Assembly: GCF_900155475.1 (NCBI RefSeq)
Contig: NZ_FXAM01000001.1
Coordinates: forward strand, 4,412,881-4,476,880
From: Methylomagnum ishizawai
GTDB lineage: Bacteria; Pseudomonadota; Gammaproteobacteria; Methylococcales; Methylococcaceae
Direction: 5' to 3'
Length of the DNA stretch: 64,000 bases
Position 1 is the stretch's first letter; each line of letters starts with the position of its first letter. The translations under genes and the position numbers were made by a program. This document shows positions 7,252-16,305 of this stretch, piece by piece. The notes below the pieces were generated by a model, which was not told the origin of the DNA, did no database searches, and saw only the letters and a program-made list of their open reading frames with translations.

Positions 7252-8715
7252 ATGAACACCCCACCGTCCCTCAACACTCCGCCGTCCCGCCGCTGGGTCT
7301 GGCATTGCACCGATGCCTCCATCGCCGCCGGGCACATCTCGGTCTTGGCCGTCCTCGAAACCTTGGCCGCCGTGGGTTTGTATTGGTGGCTGTCGTTCCG
7401 GTTCGAGTGGCCTTGGTTTTCGATGGTCGGATTGCTGGCCGCGCCTATGTTGCTGTTGCGCTCGGAGGAGTCGGTGGCGTTGGGGGTGGAGATGTTGCGG
7501 CGGTGGCATGAGCGCGAGGAAAGCGATTTGGGCCGCTGGGAAATCGCAGTGGTAGCGATCATTAGCGGACTGGCTACCTGGGCGCTCGCTGACTACCTCG
7601 CCCAAGCTTGGTTGCCGGGCCATGTTGGATGGGCTTTGTTCTGGCGGGCGGTCGTGATCGGTGCGGTTGCGGTTGCGTTTGCGTTTGCGGGTGCGGGTGC
7701 GGGTGCGGGTGCGGGTGCGGGTGCGTTTGAGGTTGCGTTTGTGTTTGCATTTGCGGGTGGGGTTGCGGGTGGGGTTGCGGGTGCGGGTATGGGTGTGGGT
7801 ATGGGTGCGGTTGCGGTTGTGGGTATGTCAGAAACTTTTTTTACTCTCATATTCTTCCCAGCCGTTGCCTTGGGTGCCTTAATTCGCGCCTTGTTCATCC
7901 GCTGGTTTGCCAGCCTACGCTACCTTTTTCGCGGCCTTAAACGCTTGCCGCGCAATTGGCGCGAAAGTTTGCTGGTCATCGACCTCACCCATTCCCCCGA
8001 ACTGTTGCCGCAGGCAGGAAAAGTGAGTGACGAATTCACCGTCATTGGCCTCTGGCACCGCTTGCCTAAAGAGAAGCCCAGCGATAAAGCCTTCTACTCG
8101 ATTCTGATCGTCGCTTGGTACCTCCCCGCCCTAAGTTACCGCTGGAGCCTGAAAGCCAGCGCTTGGCTCTGGTGGCCCTTGGCCCTGGCTTTAACGCCGC
8201 CCTTCGAGGGCTTGGACGGCCACGCCCAACGCGAGCGCGTGGCGATAGTGAGCCGTGGCGCTTGGTCCAAACTGCTGCTGCTCGGCCTGACAATGTTGGT
8301 GCCCTGGCTGCTGTTGTCCTGGTATCCCGGTATCAAGGATTGGTTAGAACCCGTGTGGCCTGCTGCCGCCGAATCGGCGCAAAAGCTCTTGGTTTTATTT
8401 CCGCCACCGCCTGCGGGCCTGCGTTATGGGCTAATCTGGCTGGCGGTGGCGTTGGGCGGGCTGCTGGCGTGGCACAGCCACAATCTGCTGGCGGCCTATG
8501 ACAAGGTACTGGGTTCGCCCAGGGGCTACAGCGAACTCACCCCGGAAGAACAACAGCGCTTCAAATCCAGCGCCCGCCCGGTGGAACGGCTGCGCCTGTG
8601 GTTGATCGTCGTCCTGATCCTGCTCGGCCAAGCCGTCGCCTTGGCCTTCATCCACGACCGCAACCCGCCGTTAGCCGAACACTTGGTCCGGCCTTGGCTG
8701 CTGCAAGCGCTGTAG
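7252..8715 (+). CDS. Multi-spanning membrane protein of unknown function with an in-frame hexanucleotide repeat
   Basis: The 487-residue protein matches no family I recognise. Hydrophobic segments suggest about eight or nine membrane spans, including ISVLAVLETLAAVGLYWWL, the very hydrophobic Ala/Gly/Val/Phe run at about residues 137-193, YFLV-like helices after 355, and LWLIVVLILLGQAVALAF near the C-terminus. The middle third (about 215-330) is hydrophilic and contains SLLVIDLTHSPELLPQ-like sequence. The repeat-coded run sits where a pair of transmembrane helices would be. GGAGAAA precedes the ATG. It sits between lipB and lipA, is not part of the usual lip neighbourhood, and its codon use is less GC-biased than that of its neighbours, which may indicate later acquisition. 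Confidence 0.7.
   Translation: MNTPPSLNTPPSRRWVWHCTDASIAAGHISVLAVLETLAAVGLYWWLSFRFEWPWFSMVGLLAAPMLLLRSEESVALGVEMLRRWHEREESDLGRWEIAVVAIISGLATWALADYLAQAWLPGHVGWALFWRAVVIGAVAVAFAFAGAGAGAGAGAGAFEVAFVFAFAGGVAGGVAGAGMGVGMGAVAVVGMSETFFTLIFFPAVALGALIRALFIRWFASLRYLFRGLKRLPRNWRESLLVIDLTHSPELLPQAGKVSDEFTVIGLWHRLPKEKPSDKAFYSILIVAWYLPALSYRWSLKASAWLWWPLALALTPPFEGLDGHAQRERVAIVSRGAWSKLLLLGLTMLVPWLLLSWYPGIKDWLEPVWPAAAESAQKLLVLFPPPPAGLRYGLIWLAVALGGLLAWHSHNLLAAYDKVLGSPRGYSELTPEEQQRFKSSARPVERLRLWLIVVLILLGQAVALAFIHDRNPPLAEHLVRPWLLQAL
7661..7828 (+). repeat. Degenerate GCGGGT hexanucleotide repeat tract (six perfect units at 7687-7722)
   Basis: About 28 tandem hexamers of the form GYGKKT/GCGGTT run without break. 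Six are perfect GCGGGT copies; the others differ at one or two positions (GCGTTT, GCGGTT, GTGGGT, ATGGGT). The tract is in frame, encoding Ala-Gly, Ala-Val and Ala-Phe dipeptides, so gain or loss of units would change protein length without shifting the frame. Confidence 0.9.
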
Positions 8716-8941
8716 CCCGCCCGGCCCGGCTTGACGCCCTTTCGGCCTTTCCCCTACCCTGCCGACTCGCAGACCAAGCCAGGAACCGTCCGATGCTCGA
8801 CCAAATCGAAATCATTGCTGCATAACGGCCGTGATTTCGATCCCTTCGCCCTGCGTCTGGGCCCGCATGTCATAGAAAGACCGTAGCCCATCCACCGCGA
8901 CGGATGCGCTGTCCATCCTTAGCCAAACACCACACCCGACC

Positions 8942-9913
8942 ATGACCACCCGAGACCCCTACCGCGCCCCCTCCCGCCTCGACCCCGACAACCACCAGCG
9001 CAACGCCGACAAGCTCAAGCGCATCCCCATCCAGGTCGTCCCGGCGGAAACCCCGCTCAGGAAACCCGAATGGATCCGGGTACGCCTCGGGAGCGGCGAG
9101 AACGTCCAGCACATCAAACGCACCCTGCGCGAACGCAACCTCCACAGCGTCTGCGAAGAAGCCGCCTGTCCCAACCTGTCGGAATGCTTCGGCCACGGCA
9201 CCGCCACCTTCATGATCCTGGGCGATATCTGCACCCGGCGCTGCCCGTTCTGCGACGTGGCCCATGGCCGCCCGCAAGCCCCCGATCCCGCCGAACCCGC
9301 CCACCTCGCCGACACCATCGCCGAACTGGGCCTCAAATACGTGGTCGTCACCTCGGTGGACCGCGACGACCTCTTGGACGGCGGCGCCGCCCATTTCGCC
9401 GCTTGCATCCGCGCCATCCGCGAACGCTCGCCCACCACCCGGATCGAAATCCTGGTGCCCGATTTCCGGGGCCGGATCGAACCCGCGCTGGATATCCTCG
9501 CCCAAGAACCGCCGGACGTGTTCAACCACAACCTGGAAACCGTGCCGCGCCTTTACAAAGCCGCCCGGCCCGGTGCCGATTACCGGGGTTCCCTGGCCTT
9601 GCTGGCGCGGTTCAAGGCAAAACATCCGGGCGTGCCGACCAAATCCGGCCTGATGCTGGGCCTGGGCGAAACCTTGGAGGAAATCGAGGCGGTTTTAGGG
9701 GATTTGCGCGGCCACGGCTGCGATATGCTGACCCTGGGGCAATATCTGCAACCCAGCGCCGAACACCTGCCGGTGGCGCGGTACGCGACGCCAGAAGAGT
9801 TCGGGCGCTTGGGGGAACTGGCGCGGGGGATGGGATTCTCGGCGGTGGCGAGCGCCCCGCTGGTGCGCTCGTCCTACCACGCCGATCAACAGGCGGTGGG
9901 AATCTTGGGCTGA
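8942..9913 (+). CDS. lipA: Lipoyl synthase (LipA), radical SAM
   Basis: The 323-residue enzyme inserts two sulfur atoms into protein-bound octanoate. Both [4Fe-4S] clusters have their cysteines. The auxiliary cluster motif is C-x4-C-x5-C (Cys71, 76, 82; [12 protein letters not shown]), and the radical-SAM motif is C-x3-C-x2-C (Cys97, 101, 104; CTRRCPFC). VTSVDRDDL and [11 protein letters not shown] are further family signatures. It probably has its own promoter, since 226 bases separate it from the membrane-protein gene. Confidence 0.95.
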   Translation: MTTRDPYRAPSRLDPDNHQRNADKLKRIPIQVVPAETPLRKPEWIRVRLGSGENVQHIKRTLRERNLHSVCEEAACPNLSECFGHGTATFMILGDICTRRCPFCDVAHGRPQAPDPAEPAHLADTIAELGLKYVVVTSVDRDDLLDGGAAHFAACIRAIRERSPTTRIEILVPDFRGRIEPALDILAQEPPDVFNHNLETVPRLYKAARPGADYRGSLALLARFKAKHPGVPTKSGLMLGLGETLEEIEAVLGDLRGHGCDMLTLGQYLQPSAEHLPVARYATPEEFGRLGELARGMGFSAVASAPLVRSSYHADQQAVGILG

Positions 9914-9923
9914 GGCCGGACGC

Positions 9924-10532
9924 TTATGGCGTGGGCGGGGAAGTTGCGGCCCGTTCCTCCAGGAATAAGCGCACATCCTCGTTAACCACCCGCGCATAGA
10001 TTTCCTCGACCGCGAGCGTCAACCCAATGGACTGAAGCAGGATTTGGTCGCCCATGAAGTAATGCTTGGACACCCAGCCCTCGACCCGGCGGCAGACCTC
10101 GACATCGACAATATCCTGCTCGATGAGGACGTATTCCAGCAGGGAAGGTATCTCCAGGTAGGCGCGGCGCTTGGTGGTCTCGTCGGTTTTGCGGGTATGG
10201 CGGGACAGGACTTCGACGATCAAGACCGGGGATTGGGTGTAATACTCGTGCGGGTCCGGGTCGTGGCAAACCACCATCGCATCGGGGTAGAAGAATTGGG
10301 TACCGACCTTCACCTTGATATCGGAGGCGAAGGGTTCGCAGGGCTTGCCTTTTAAATGCGCCCTAATTTCCCCGAACACATTGCCCGCGATGCGCTCGTG
10401 GTTCTTGCTGGCCCCGGCCATGGCGTAGACCTGGCCGTCGATATACTCGTGCTTGATTTCGCTGAGCAGCTCGCCCTGGAGATAGTCCTCTTCGCTGATC
10501 CAGGACTGGTTGGGCTGGAAATAGGCGTTCAT
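9924..10532 (-). CDS. Uma2 (DUF820) family putative endonuclease
   Basis: The 202-residue protein has the PD-(D/E)xK-like Uma2 fold. It shows KHEYIDGQVYAMAGAS, the acidic residue of YPDAMVV, and the core VLIVEVLSRHTRKTDETTKR with a downstream EYVLIEQD. The family is abundant in cyanobacteria and some proteobacteria; nuclease activity is inferred from fold and no substrate is known. GAGGT lies 7 bases upstream of the chosen ATG; an in-frame start at 10583 would add 17 residues. It ends 10 bases from the convergent lipA stop and follows fhcB by 54 bases, probably on the same transcript. Confidence 0.75.
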   Translation of the reverse strand: MNAYFQPNQSWISEEDYLQGELLSEIKHEYIDGQVYAMAGASKNHERIAGNVFGEIRAHLKGKPCEPFASDIKVKVGTQFFYPDAMVVCHDPDPHEYYTQSPVLIVEVLSRHTRKTDETTKRRAYLEIPSLLEYVLIEQDIVDVEVCRRVEGWVSKHYFMGDQILLQSIGLTLAVEEIYARVVNEDVRLFLEERAATSPPTP

Positions 10533-10586
10533 GGCGATACCTCGGGAATTAAGGCGGGGCCGGGAGGCAACCCGGCCCGGCACGGC

Positions 10587-11864
10587 CTAGCGGCTCAACC
10601 CTTGTTCGATGGCCTTCAACACCTCGGCGGCCCTAGGCAAATCGGATTGGCGGAGTTGGTAGAGCGGCATGGCGACCACGTTATCGCAGCGGTACATATG
10701 GCCCGAGAAATCGATGCCGGGTACACCGACGGGAATAAATACCTCCGGCTCCTGCTCGAACCGCATCCCGGAGCGACCGATCACCACGGTGGGCACGGCG
10801 CTCACCGGCGGCGGCGTCAGCCCTAGGCTGGACACCCACACCAAGGCGTCGGCCTCGCCCCCGGCCAGCAAACGCGCCGCGCTATTGTGGTAGGGATCGT
10901 ATTCGGGATAGCCCCGCGCATAGCTGACCCGCGTCGGATAGCCGCTGATCCAGGCCGCGACCTGGCTGGCGGTGCGGTCGCCGTCCTGGCCGCCCAAGGG
11001 CAGGGCGGCGCAGCGGGTGTGGCGGTTGAGGGCGATCACCGCCTTGCACAATTGCTGCACAGCCAGTTCGGCGTGGGGGAAATCCAGTTGGCCCGCCGCC
11101 CAGGTGACGACGCCATAACTCGCTTCCCGCAACCGGGCGATCACGCCGCGCAGGGTGTCCACGGGCACGCCACCCGCTGTTTCCGCCTTCACTTCCACGC
11201 CTTGGGCCAGGGCCGACAACACCGCCGCCACCTGCGGCAATTGGGCGCGTTCGCAGGGAATCACCTGGGGAACCCGGCCATCCGGGGCGGTTGCCGCCGC
11301 GCCGCTGGGCGTGGCACCGATATAGATGATTTCGCGCTTCGAGGTGTCCGCGCCGAACAGGGTTTCCTCCGTCCAGATGAAGCGCTCGAAGAAACGCGGG
11401 AAATGGGCCTCGATATCGGTGCCGAACGACACCAATACGTCCACCCGGTTCTTGAGTTCGCCCAAGGTGGTCGCCATCCAGCCCGAATCGGCCAGCACCA
11501 GCAGATTACGCAAACCGCCCTCGGCCCGTTGTTGGTCGAACACGCCGCCGCTGCGCTCGATCAAGGACAGGGCGGCACGGGTCTCGTTGACATCGGTGCC
11601 GAAGCCGCTGAATACCGGCAAGTGCGCCGCGCCCAGGATCGCGGCGGCGCGGGCCACGGCTTGTTCCAGGCTGGCGGGTTCGCCGCCGACGCGCGGAGTG
11701 GTATCGACGATGGGCGACTCGAAACCCGCCAAGGTGACGGCGTCGCCGTGTTCCAGCACCTTGAGGCGCTGGCCGCTGACTTCGATCTTGAGATCGTCCG
11801 AAGCGATACCGCAAAAGGGGCTGGGAACGTTTTCGAAGATTTGGGACGGGGAATTTTCGGCCAT
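10587..11864 (-). CDS. fhcB: Formyltransferase/hydrolase complex subunit B (FhcB; FwdB/FmdB homologue)
   Basis: The 425-residue protein is homologous to the molybdopterin-binding subunit of archaeal formylmethanofuran dehydrogenase. In methylotrophs the FhcABCD complex passes the formyl group from H4MPT through methylofuran and hydrolyses it to formate. The N-terminal iron-sulfur motif of FwdB (C-x2-C-x3-C, as CPFCGTLCDD) reads SPFCGIASDD here: only Cys18 remains, with Ser at 15 and 22. This agrees with a non-redox role. The C-terminal half holds the GGEADALVWVSSLGLTPPP-type dinucleotide-like segment. The start was chosen at MAENSPSQIF because upstream codons do not resemble the family. fhcA, fhcC and fhcD are not adjacent. 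Confidence 0.88.
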   Translation of the reverse strand: MAENSPSQIFENVPSPFCGIASDDLKIEVSGQRLKVLEHGDAVTLAGFESPIVDTTPRVGGEPASLEQAVARAAAILGAAHLPVFSGFGTDVNETRAALSLIERSGGVFDQQRAEGGLRNLLVLADSGWMATTLGELKNRVDVLVSFGTDIEAHFPRFFERFIWTEETLFGADTSKREIIYIGATPSGAAATAPDGRVPQVIPCERAQLPQVAAVLSALAQGVEVKAETAGGVPVDTLRGVIARLREASYGVVTWAAGQLDFPHAELAVQQLCKAVIALNRHTRCAALPLGGQDGDRTASQVAAWISGYPTRVSYARGYPEYDPYHNSAARLLAGGEADALVWVSSLGLTPPPVSAVPTVVIGRSGMRFEQEPEVFIPVGVPGIDFSGHMYRCDNVVAMPLYQLRQSDLPRAAEVLKAIEQGLSR

Positions 11865-12110
11865 GCCCTTGCTCGCTCTGATGGGGGTTGTTCGGTATGG
11901 CGAACCCGGTGGTTTATGGCGTATCCGGGAGCCTTGGAAGCGCCACAGGATAGGGATTCCAGGGCGGGTTTTCAACCAAAGTCCCGCTCCGGGAAACAGG
12001 CCGGGCACGGGCGGCGCATCGACAAACCGGATGCCATGCCATAGCATTCCCGCCCTGATTCCGCGCCCGTAACCACCGGCCCCAAGGCCACCCGATAGAC
12101 ACGCCTGCCG

Positions 12111-13109
12111 ATGACCATGGATTTCCCCACCGCCCCCAACCACCGCGTCCGCGTGATGGCCCCCGCCCGTTTGCACATGGGTTTCCTCGATATCGGCGGC
12201 TCACTGGGGCGGCGTTTCGGCAGCATCGGCGTCGGCATCAACGAGATCGCCACCCGCCTGAGCCTGGAACCCGCCCCGCAGTCGACCGCCACCGGTCCAG
12301 GCGCGGAACGGGCCGTCGCCGCCGCCCAGAAATTCGCCCACGCCACGGGACGACCCTGCCCCGCCACCATCCACATCGAGCAAGCCATCCCCGGCCATGC
12401 CGGCCTGGGTTCGGGCACGCAATTGGCCCTGGCCGTGGGCATGGGCTTGAGCCAATTGTACGGCCTGGGCTTGGGCGTCCGCGATATCGCTGCCTTGATC
12501 GAGCGCGGTGCCCGCTCCGGCATTGGCATCGCGGTGTTCGAGCAGGGCGGCTTGGTGGTCGATGGCGGCCGGGGTGAACACACGAGCATCCCGCCGGTCC
12601 TGGCCCGGATGGACATGCCCGCCGACTGGCGCTTCCTCCTGATTCTGGACGACCGCGCCCAAGGCTTGCACGGCGTGGCGGAAATCGAAGCCTTCCGGGC
12701 GCTGCCGCCCTTCCCCGCCGAGGAAGCCGCCCGGCTGTGCCATTGGCTGCTGATGAAGGGCTTGCCCGCCCTGGCCGAGCGCGATATCGCGGGTTTCGGC
12801 GCGGTGGTGGCCGAATTACAGCGGGCGGTCGGCGATTATTTCGCGCCCGCCCAAGGCGGACGCTTCACCAGCCCGGAAGTGAGCGCGGCGCTGGATTTCC
12901 TGGCGGCGCGGGGCGCGGTGGGCATCGGCCAAAGCTCGTGGGGACCGACCGGCTTTTGCTTGGTGGAAAACGCCGCGCGGGCGGAGGCGCTCTTGGCCGA
13001 GGTCCAGGCCCGCTTCGCCCACCATGGCGAACTGCGTTTCCTGCTGGGTACCGCCCGCAGTCACGGCGCGGACATCAGCGTGGAACCCCTGGATTCCACC
13101 GCCCGCTAA
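12111..13109 (+). CDS. mptG: Beta-ribofuranosylaminobenzene 5'-phosphate (RFAP) synthase
   Basis: The 332-residue GHMP-kinase-fold enzyme condenses p-aminobenzoate with PRPP, with loss of CO2 and PPi, the first committed step of methanopterin biosynthesis. APARLHMGFLDIGGSLGR at the N-terminus and the glycine-rich GHMP loop IPGHAGLGSGTQLALAVG (residues about 92-110) are typical. A C-terminal GQSSWGPTGFCLVE block completes the family pattern. Start ATG 12111, with ATG 12117 as an alternative. It leads a rightward run with the ATP-grasp gene 9 bases downstream, and is divergent from fhcB across 246 bases. Confidence 0.9.
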   Translation: MTMDFPTAPNHRVRVMAPARLHMGFLDIGGSLGRRFGSIGVGINEIATRLSLEPAPQSTATGPGAERAVAAAQKFAHATGRPCPATIHIEQAIPGHAGLGSGTQLALAVGMGLSQLYGLGLGVRDIAALIERGARSGIGIAVFEQGGLVVDGGRGEHTSIPPVLARMDMPADWRFLLILDDRAQGLHGVAEIEAFRALPPFPAEEAARLCHWLLMKGLPALAERDIAGFGAVVAELQRAVGDYFAPAQGGRFTSPEVSAALDFLAARGAVGIGQSSWGPTGFCLVENAARAEALLAEVQARFAHHGELRFLLGTARSHGADISVEPLDSTAR

Positions 13110-13118
13110 TCCGATCCC

Positions 13119-14252
13119 GTGTCCGCCGTCCCGCCCGATTTGCCCGAGCGCCTGCTGATCGCGGCTTGTGGCGGGCGGATGCTGACCGGGTCCGCCGCCC
13201 GCGCCGGCATCCGCCCGGTGGTCCTCGACCTCTACGCCGACCAGGATACCCGCGCCCAGGCCCAAGCCACCGCCGCCATCCCGCCCGGACCCACCGGGCT
13301 AGACCCCGCCGCCTTGCTGGATGCCGCCGCCCGGCTCGCGCCCCCGGAATCCGGCTACGCCTTGGTCTATGGCAGCGGGCTGGACCTCGCCCCGGACTTG
13401 TTGGAACGCTTATCGTCAGGCCGCGAGGTCTACGGCAACGCCCCCGACACCTTGCGGTGGGCCAAATCGCCCCGGCGCTTTTTCGAGCTACTCCGCCGCC
13501 TCGACATTCCCCACCCCGAAACCCGCTTCGAGCCGCCCCCAGACCCACAGGGCTGGCTGGCCAAGCCCGGTTGCGGCGAGGGGGGCAAGGGTGTAGTCTT
13601 CTGCGCCCAAGCGCAAGGGGACGACCCGGATCGGTATTACCAGCGGTATGTGGTCGGCCCGCCGTTGTCCGCCCTGTTCCTGGCCGATGGCGCGAACGCC
13701 CGCATCGTCGGTTTCAACACCTTATGGACGGCTCGCCTTCCCGGCCAGCCGTTTTTATTTGTCGGGGCGATTAACCGGGCTGGGCTGGACCGGACACAGC
13801 GGGCGCAGGTCGCCGCAGTGATCGCCCGGCTGGTGCGGACCATGGGGCTGCGGGGCTTGAACAGCCTGGATTTCATGCGCGACGGGCCGGTGTGCCGGGT
13901 ACTGGAAATCAACCCCAGGCCCAGCGCCACCCTGGGACTCTACGACGCGGATTTCCCGGAAGGGCTGTTGGCCCGCCATGTCCGGGCCTGCCGGGGCACA
14001 TTGGGCGAACCCTGGCAGGCGGGCGATACCGTGCGGGCCAGCAAAGCGGTGTTCGCCCCCGGTCCCTGGACCGTGCCCCACGCCTTGGCCTGGCCCGAAG
14101 GGTGCGCCGACCGCCCCATGCCGGGCACCGCCATCCGCACCGGCGACCCCCTCTGCACGGTCGAGGCCCAAGGCTCCGACCCCGAACAAGTGGAAGCGAT
14201 GATCCGGCAGCGCGAGGCCGGATTGATCCAATGGCTGGACCGCGCACGCTAG
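13119..14252 (+). CDS. ATP-grasp enzyme of the C1-coenzyme cluster (OrfY-like)
   Basis: The 377-residue protein has an ATP-grasp fold. It has the N-terminal [19 protein letters not shown] pre-ATP segment, the ATP-loop [16 protein letters not shown] (residues about 143-158), and Mg-ligand residues in [15 protein letters not shown]. Similar ATP-grasp genes occur beside mch and RFAP synthase in other methylotrophs, so a carboxylate-amine ligation in methanopterin or methylofuran synthesis is likely, but the substrate is not established. GTG start, 9 bases after mptG; GATCCC precedes it, so the ribosome site is weak and translation is probably coupled. Not to be confused with MfnD, encoded at 18611. 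Confidence 0.72.
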   Translation: MSAVPPDLPERLLIAACGGRMLTGSAARAGIRPVVLDLYADQDTRAQAQATAAIPPGPTGLDPAALLDAAARLAPPESGYALVYGSGLDLAPDLLERLSSGREVYGNAPDTLRWAKSPRRFFELLRRLDIPHPETRFEPPPDPQGWLAKPGCGEGGKGVVFCAQAQGDDPDRYYQRYVVGPPLSALFLADGANARIVGFNTLWTARLPGQPFLFVGAINRAGLDRTQRAQVAAVIARLVRTMGLRGLNSLDFMRDGPVCRVLEINPRPSATLGLYDADFPEGLLARHVRACRGTLGEPWQAGDTVRASKAVFAPGPWTVPHALAWPEGCADRPMPGTAIRTGDPLCTVEAQGSDPEQVEAMIRQREAGLIQWLDRAR

Positions 14253-14395
14253 ACCCCCGACCCCGATGCCACCGAACCAACCCCGGCGTCCACCGCCCGC
14301 CCCGTCCCCGATTCCCCAACACCGCCTCCCGGCAGCCCAAGCACCGGAAGCGGTTTATCGCCACCCGTCCATCCATGCATAGCCAGGAGAGAACC

Positions 14396-15391
14396 ATGCA
14401 GACCAAGGTCAGCGTCAACGCGCTCGCATTGCCCATCGTCAAACACATGATCGCCAACGCCGGCAAGCTCAGGCTCAAAGTCGAGCGGCTCGGCAACGGC
14501 TGCACCATCATCGACGCCGGCATCGACGCCGTGGGCGGCTTGGAAGCCGGGCGCTTGATCGCGGAAGTCTGCATGGGTGGCCTCGGCACCGTGACCCTGA
14601 CCCACAACCCGGCCTTCCCGCGCTGGCCGGTGAGCGTGAACGTGCATAGCTCCAACCCGGTCATGGCCTGCCTCGGCAGCCAATACGCCGGCTGGAGCCT
14701 ATCCCACGGCGAAGGCAAGGGCGCGTTCTACGCCCTGGGTTCCGGCCCGGCCCGCGCCATGGCCACCAAGCTCAAGGACGGCGCGGAAAAGCCGGTCGAG
14801 GAATTGTTCGAGGAACTGGGCTACCGCGACGTGCATGGCGAAACCGCCATCGTCATGGAAGTGGACAAGGTGCCGCCGGTCGAGTTGATCCAGAAGATCG
14901 CCCGCGCCTGCAAGGTCGAAACCGACAGCGTGCATGTGATCCTGACCCCGACCTCCAGCCTGGCCGGGTCGATGCAAGTGGTCGGGCGGGTGCTGGAAGT
15001 GGCGCTGCACAAGGCCCATTCGCTGCATTTCCCCCTGGGCCATATCATCGACGGCAGCGCCTCCGCGCCGGTGCCACCGCCGCATCCCAACTTCGTGAAG
15101 GCGATGGGCCGCACCAACGACGCCATCCTGTTCGGCGGCACGGCCCACTTGTTCGTGAAGGGCGGCGACGAGGCCGCCGAAACCCTGGCCCACGAACTGC
15201 CGAGTTCCACCTCCCGCGACTATGGCAAGCCCTTCGCCGAGGTGTTCAAGGAATATAAGTACGATTTCTTCAAGGTCGATCCGATGTTGTTCAGCCCGGC
15301 CCAGGTGATTGTCACCGCCGTGGAATCGGGGCGCAGCTTCCATGCCGGGAAATTGGATGGGGAGTTGTTGGAGCGGTCGTTCGGAGAATGA
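14396..15391 (+). CDS. mch: Methenyl-H4MPT cyclohydrolase (Mch)
   Basis: The 331-residue cytosolic enzyme hydrolyses methenyl-H4MPT to formyl-H4MPT, linking the MtdA/MtdB dehydrogenase step to the Fhc complex. The N-terminus [18 protein letters not shown] and the segments [36 protein letters not shown] and [16 protein letters not shown] are characteristic, and the length fits. AGGAG is 8 bases before the ATG. The stop overlaps the next gene by ATGA. Confidence 0.96.
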   Translation: MQTKVSVNALALPIVKHMIANAGKLRLKVERLGNGCTIIDAGIDAVGGLEAGRLIAEVCMGGLGTVTLTHNPAFPRWPVSVNVHSSNPVMACLGSQYAGWSLSHGEGKGAFYALGSGPARAMATKLKDGAEKPVEELFEELGYRDVHGETAIVMEVDKVPPVELIQKIARACKVETDSVHVILTPTSSLAGSMQVVGRVLEVALHKAHSLHFPLGHIIDGSASAPVPPPHPNFVKAMGRTNDAILFGGTAHLFVKGGDEAAETLAHELPSSTSRDYGKPFAEVFKEYKYDFFKVDPMLFSPAQVIVTAVESGRSFHAGKLDGELLERSFGE

Positions 15392-16305
15392 TGCGCCGCA
15401 TCGCCATCGTCACCGACGACCCCGGCTGGCACGGCAAACGCCTACGCGCAGCACTGGCCGCACGGGGCTACGACGACCGCTACGTCTCCCTGACCGCGTG
15501 CAAGCTCGATCTTGAAACCGAGAATTTCCCGGTCAGCCTCCCCGGCTTCGCCGACCGATTACCGGACGGCGTGTTCGTGCGCGGCGTGCCGGGTGGCAGC
15601 CTGGAACAGGTGGTGTTCTACCTGGATATTCTGCACGCCCTCAGCTTGCTGGGCATCCCGGTCTACAACGAGGGCCGGGCGGTCGAACGCACCGTGGACA
15701 AGGCCATGACCAGCTTCCTGCTGCACCGGGCCGGCATCCCCACCCCGCCCGCCTGGGTGCTGGCCGACCCGGACACCGCCCGCCACATCGCCGAGCGCGA
15801 ACTGAACGCGGGCCACGGCGTGGTCAGCAAACCCCTGTTCGGCTCGCAAGGCCAGGGCTTGCGCCGCTATCAAACCCTGGACGACCTCGCGGGATTCTCG
15901 CCCGACAACGGCCTCTTTTATCTACAGCGTTTCGTGCATTGCGGGGAGCAGCCGCACGACTTCCGGGTATTCGTGATCGGCGATAAGGCGGTGGCGGCCA
16001 TGCGCCGTTGCGGCGTGACCTGGCTCAACAATGTCCACCAGGGCGCCCGTTGCGAGCCGGTGCGGCTCGACAACCGCCTGCTCTGCCGTCTGGCCGAGGA
16101 CGCGGTGAAGGCGCTGGACATGGGCTACGCCGGGGTCGATATCATCCGCGACGAGCATGGCCGCTATAGCGTGCTGGAAGTCAACAGCATCCCGGCCTGG
16201 AAGGGCTTGCAAAGCGTCAGCGAGGTGTCCATCGCCGATCTGTTGGTCGAGGATTTCCTGCGCCGCCTGCCCGCCCGCGACACCGGGGCCGGAGCGTTAC
16301 CATGA
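15388..16305 (+). CDS. RimK/MptN-like ATP-grasp glutamate ligase
   Basis: The 305-residue protein belongs to the RimK alpha-L-glutamate ligase group. It has [17 protein letters not shown] (ATP loop), [19 protein letters not shown] and the Mg-binding C-terminal [17 protein letters not shown]. Archaeal MptN adds glutamate to tetrahydromethanopterin. In methylotrophs an equivalent glutamylation of H4MPT, or of the polyglutamate tail of methylofuran, is a reasonable role but is inference. It overlaps mch by 4 bases and the CitG-like gene by 4 bases, so the three are strongly coupled. Two tandem ATG codons open the gene. Confidence 0.8.
   Translation: MMRRIAIVTDDPGWHGKRLRAALAARGYDDRYVSLTACKLDLETENFPVSLPGFADRLPDGVFVRGVPGGSLEQVVFYLDILHALSLLGIPVYNEGRAVERTVDKAMTSFLLHRAGIPTPPAWVLADPDTARHIAERELNAGHGVVSKPLFGSQGQGLRRYQTLDDLAGFSPDNGLFYLQRFVHCGEQPHDFRVFVIGDKAVAAMRRCGVTWLNNVHQGARCEPVRLDNRLLCRLAEDAVKALDMGYAGVDIIRDEHGRYSVLEVNSIPAWKGLQSVSEVSIADLLVEDFLRRLPARDTGAGALP

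Noticed and set aside
7661-7828. Hexanucleotide tract as a CRISPR or phase-variation switch
   Set aside because: There are no spacers, and unit length is a multiple of three, so slippage cannot switch the frame on or off.
8793-8825. Ten-codon ORF MLDQIEIIAA before lipA
   Set aside because: Too short to call a gene without conservation data; kept only as part of the hairpin observation. It does not resemble PqqA or a known leader peptide.
10044-12044. Long rightward open frames opposite the Uma2 and fhcB genes
   Set aside because: They are antisense shadows; the leftward frames carry recognisable family motifs and ribosome-binding sites.
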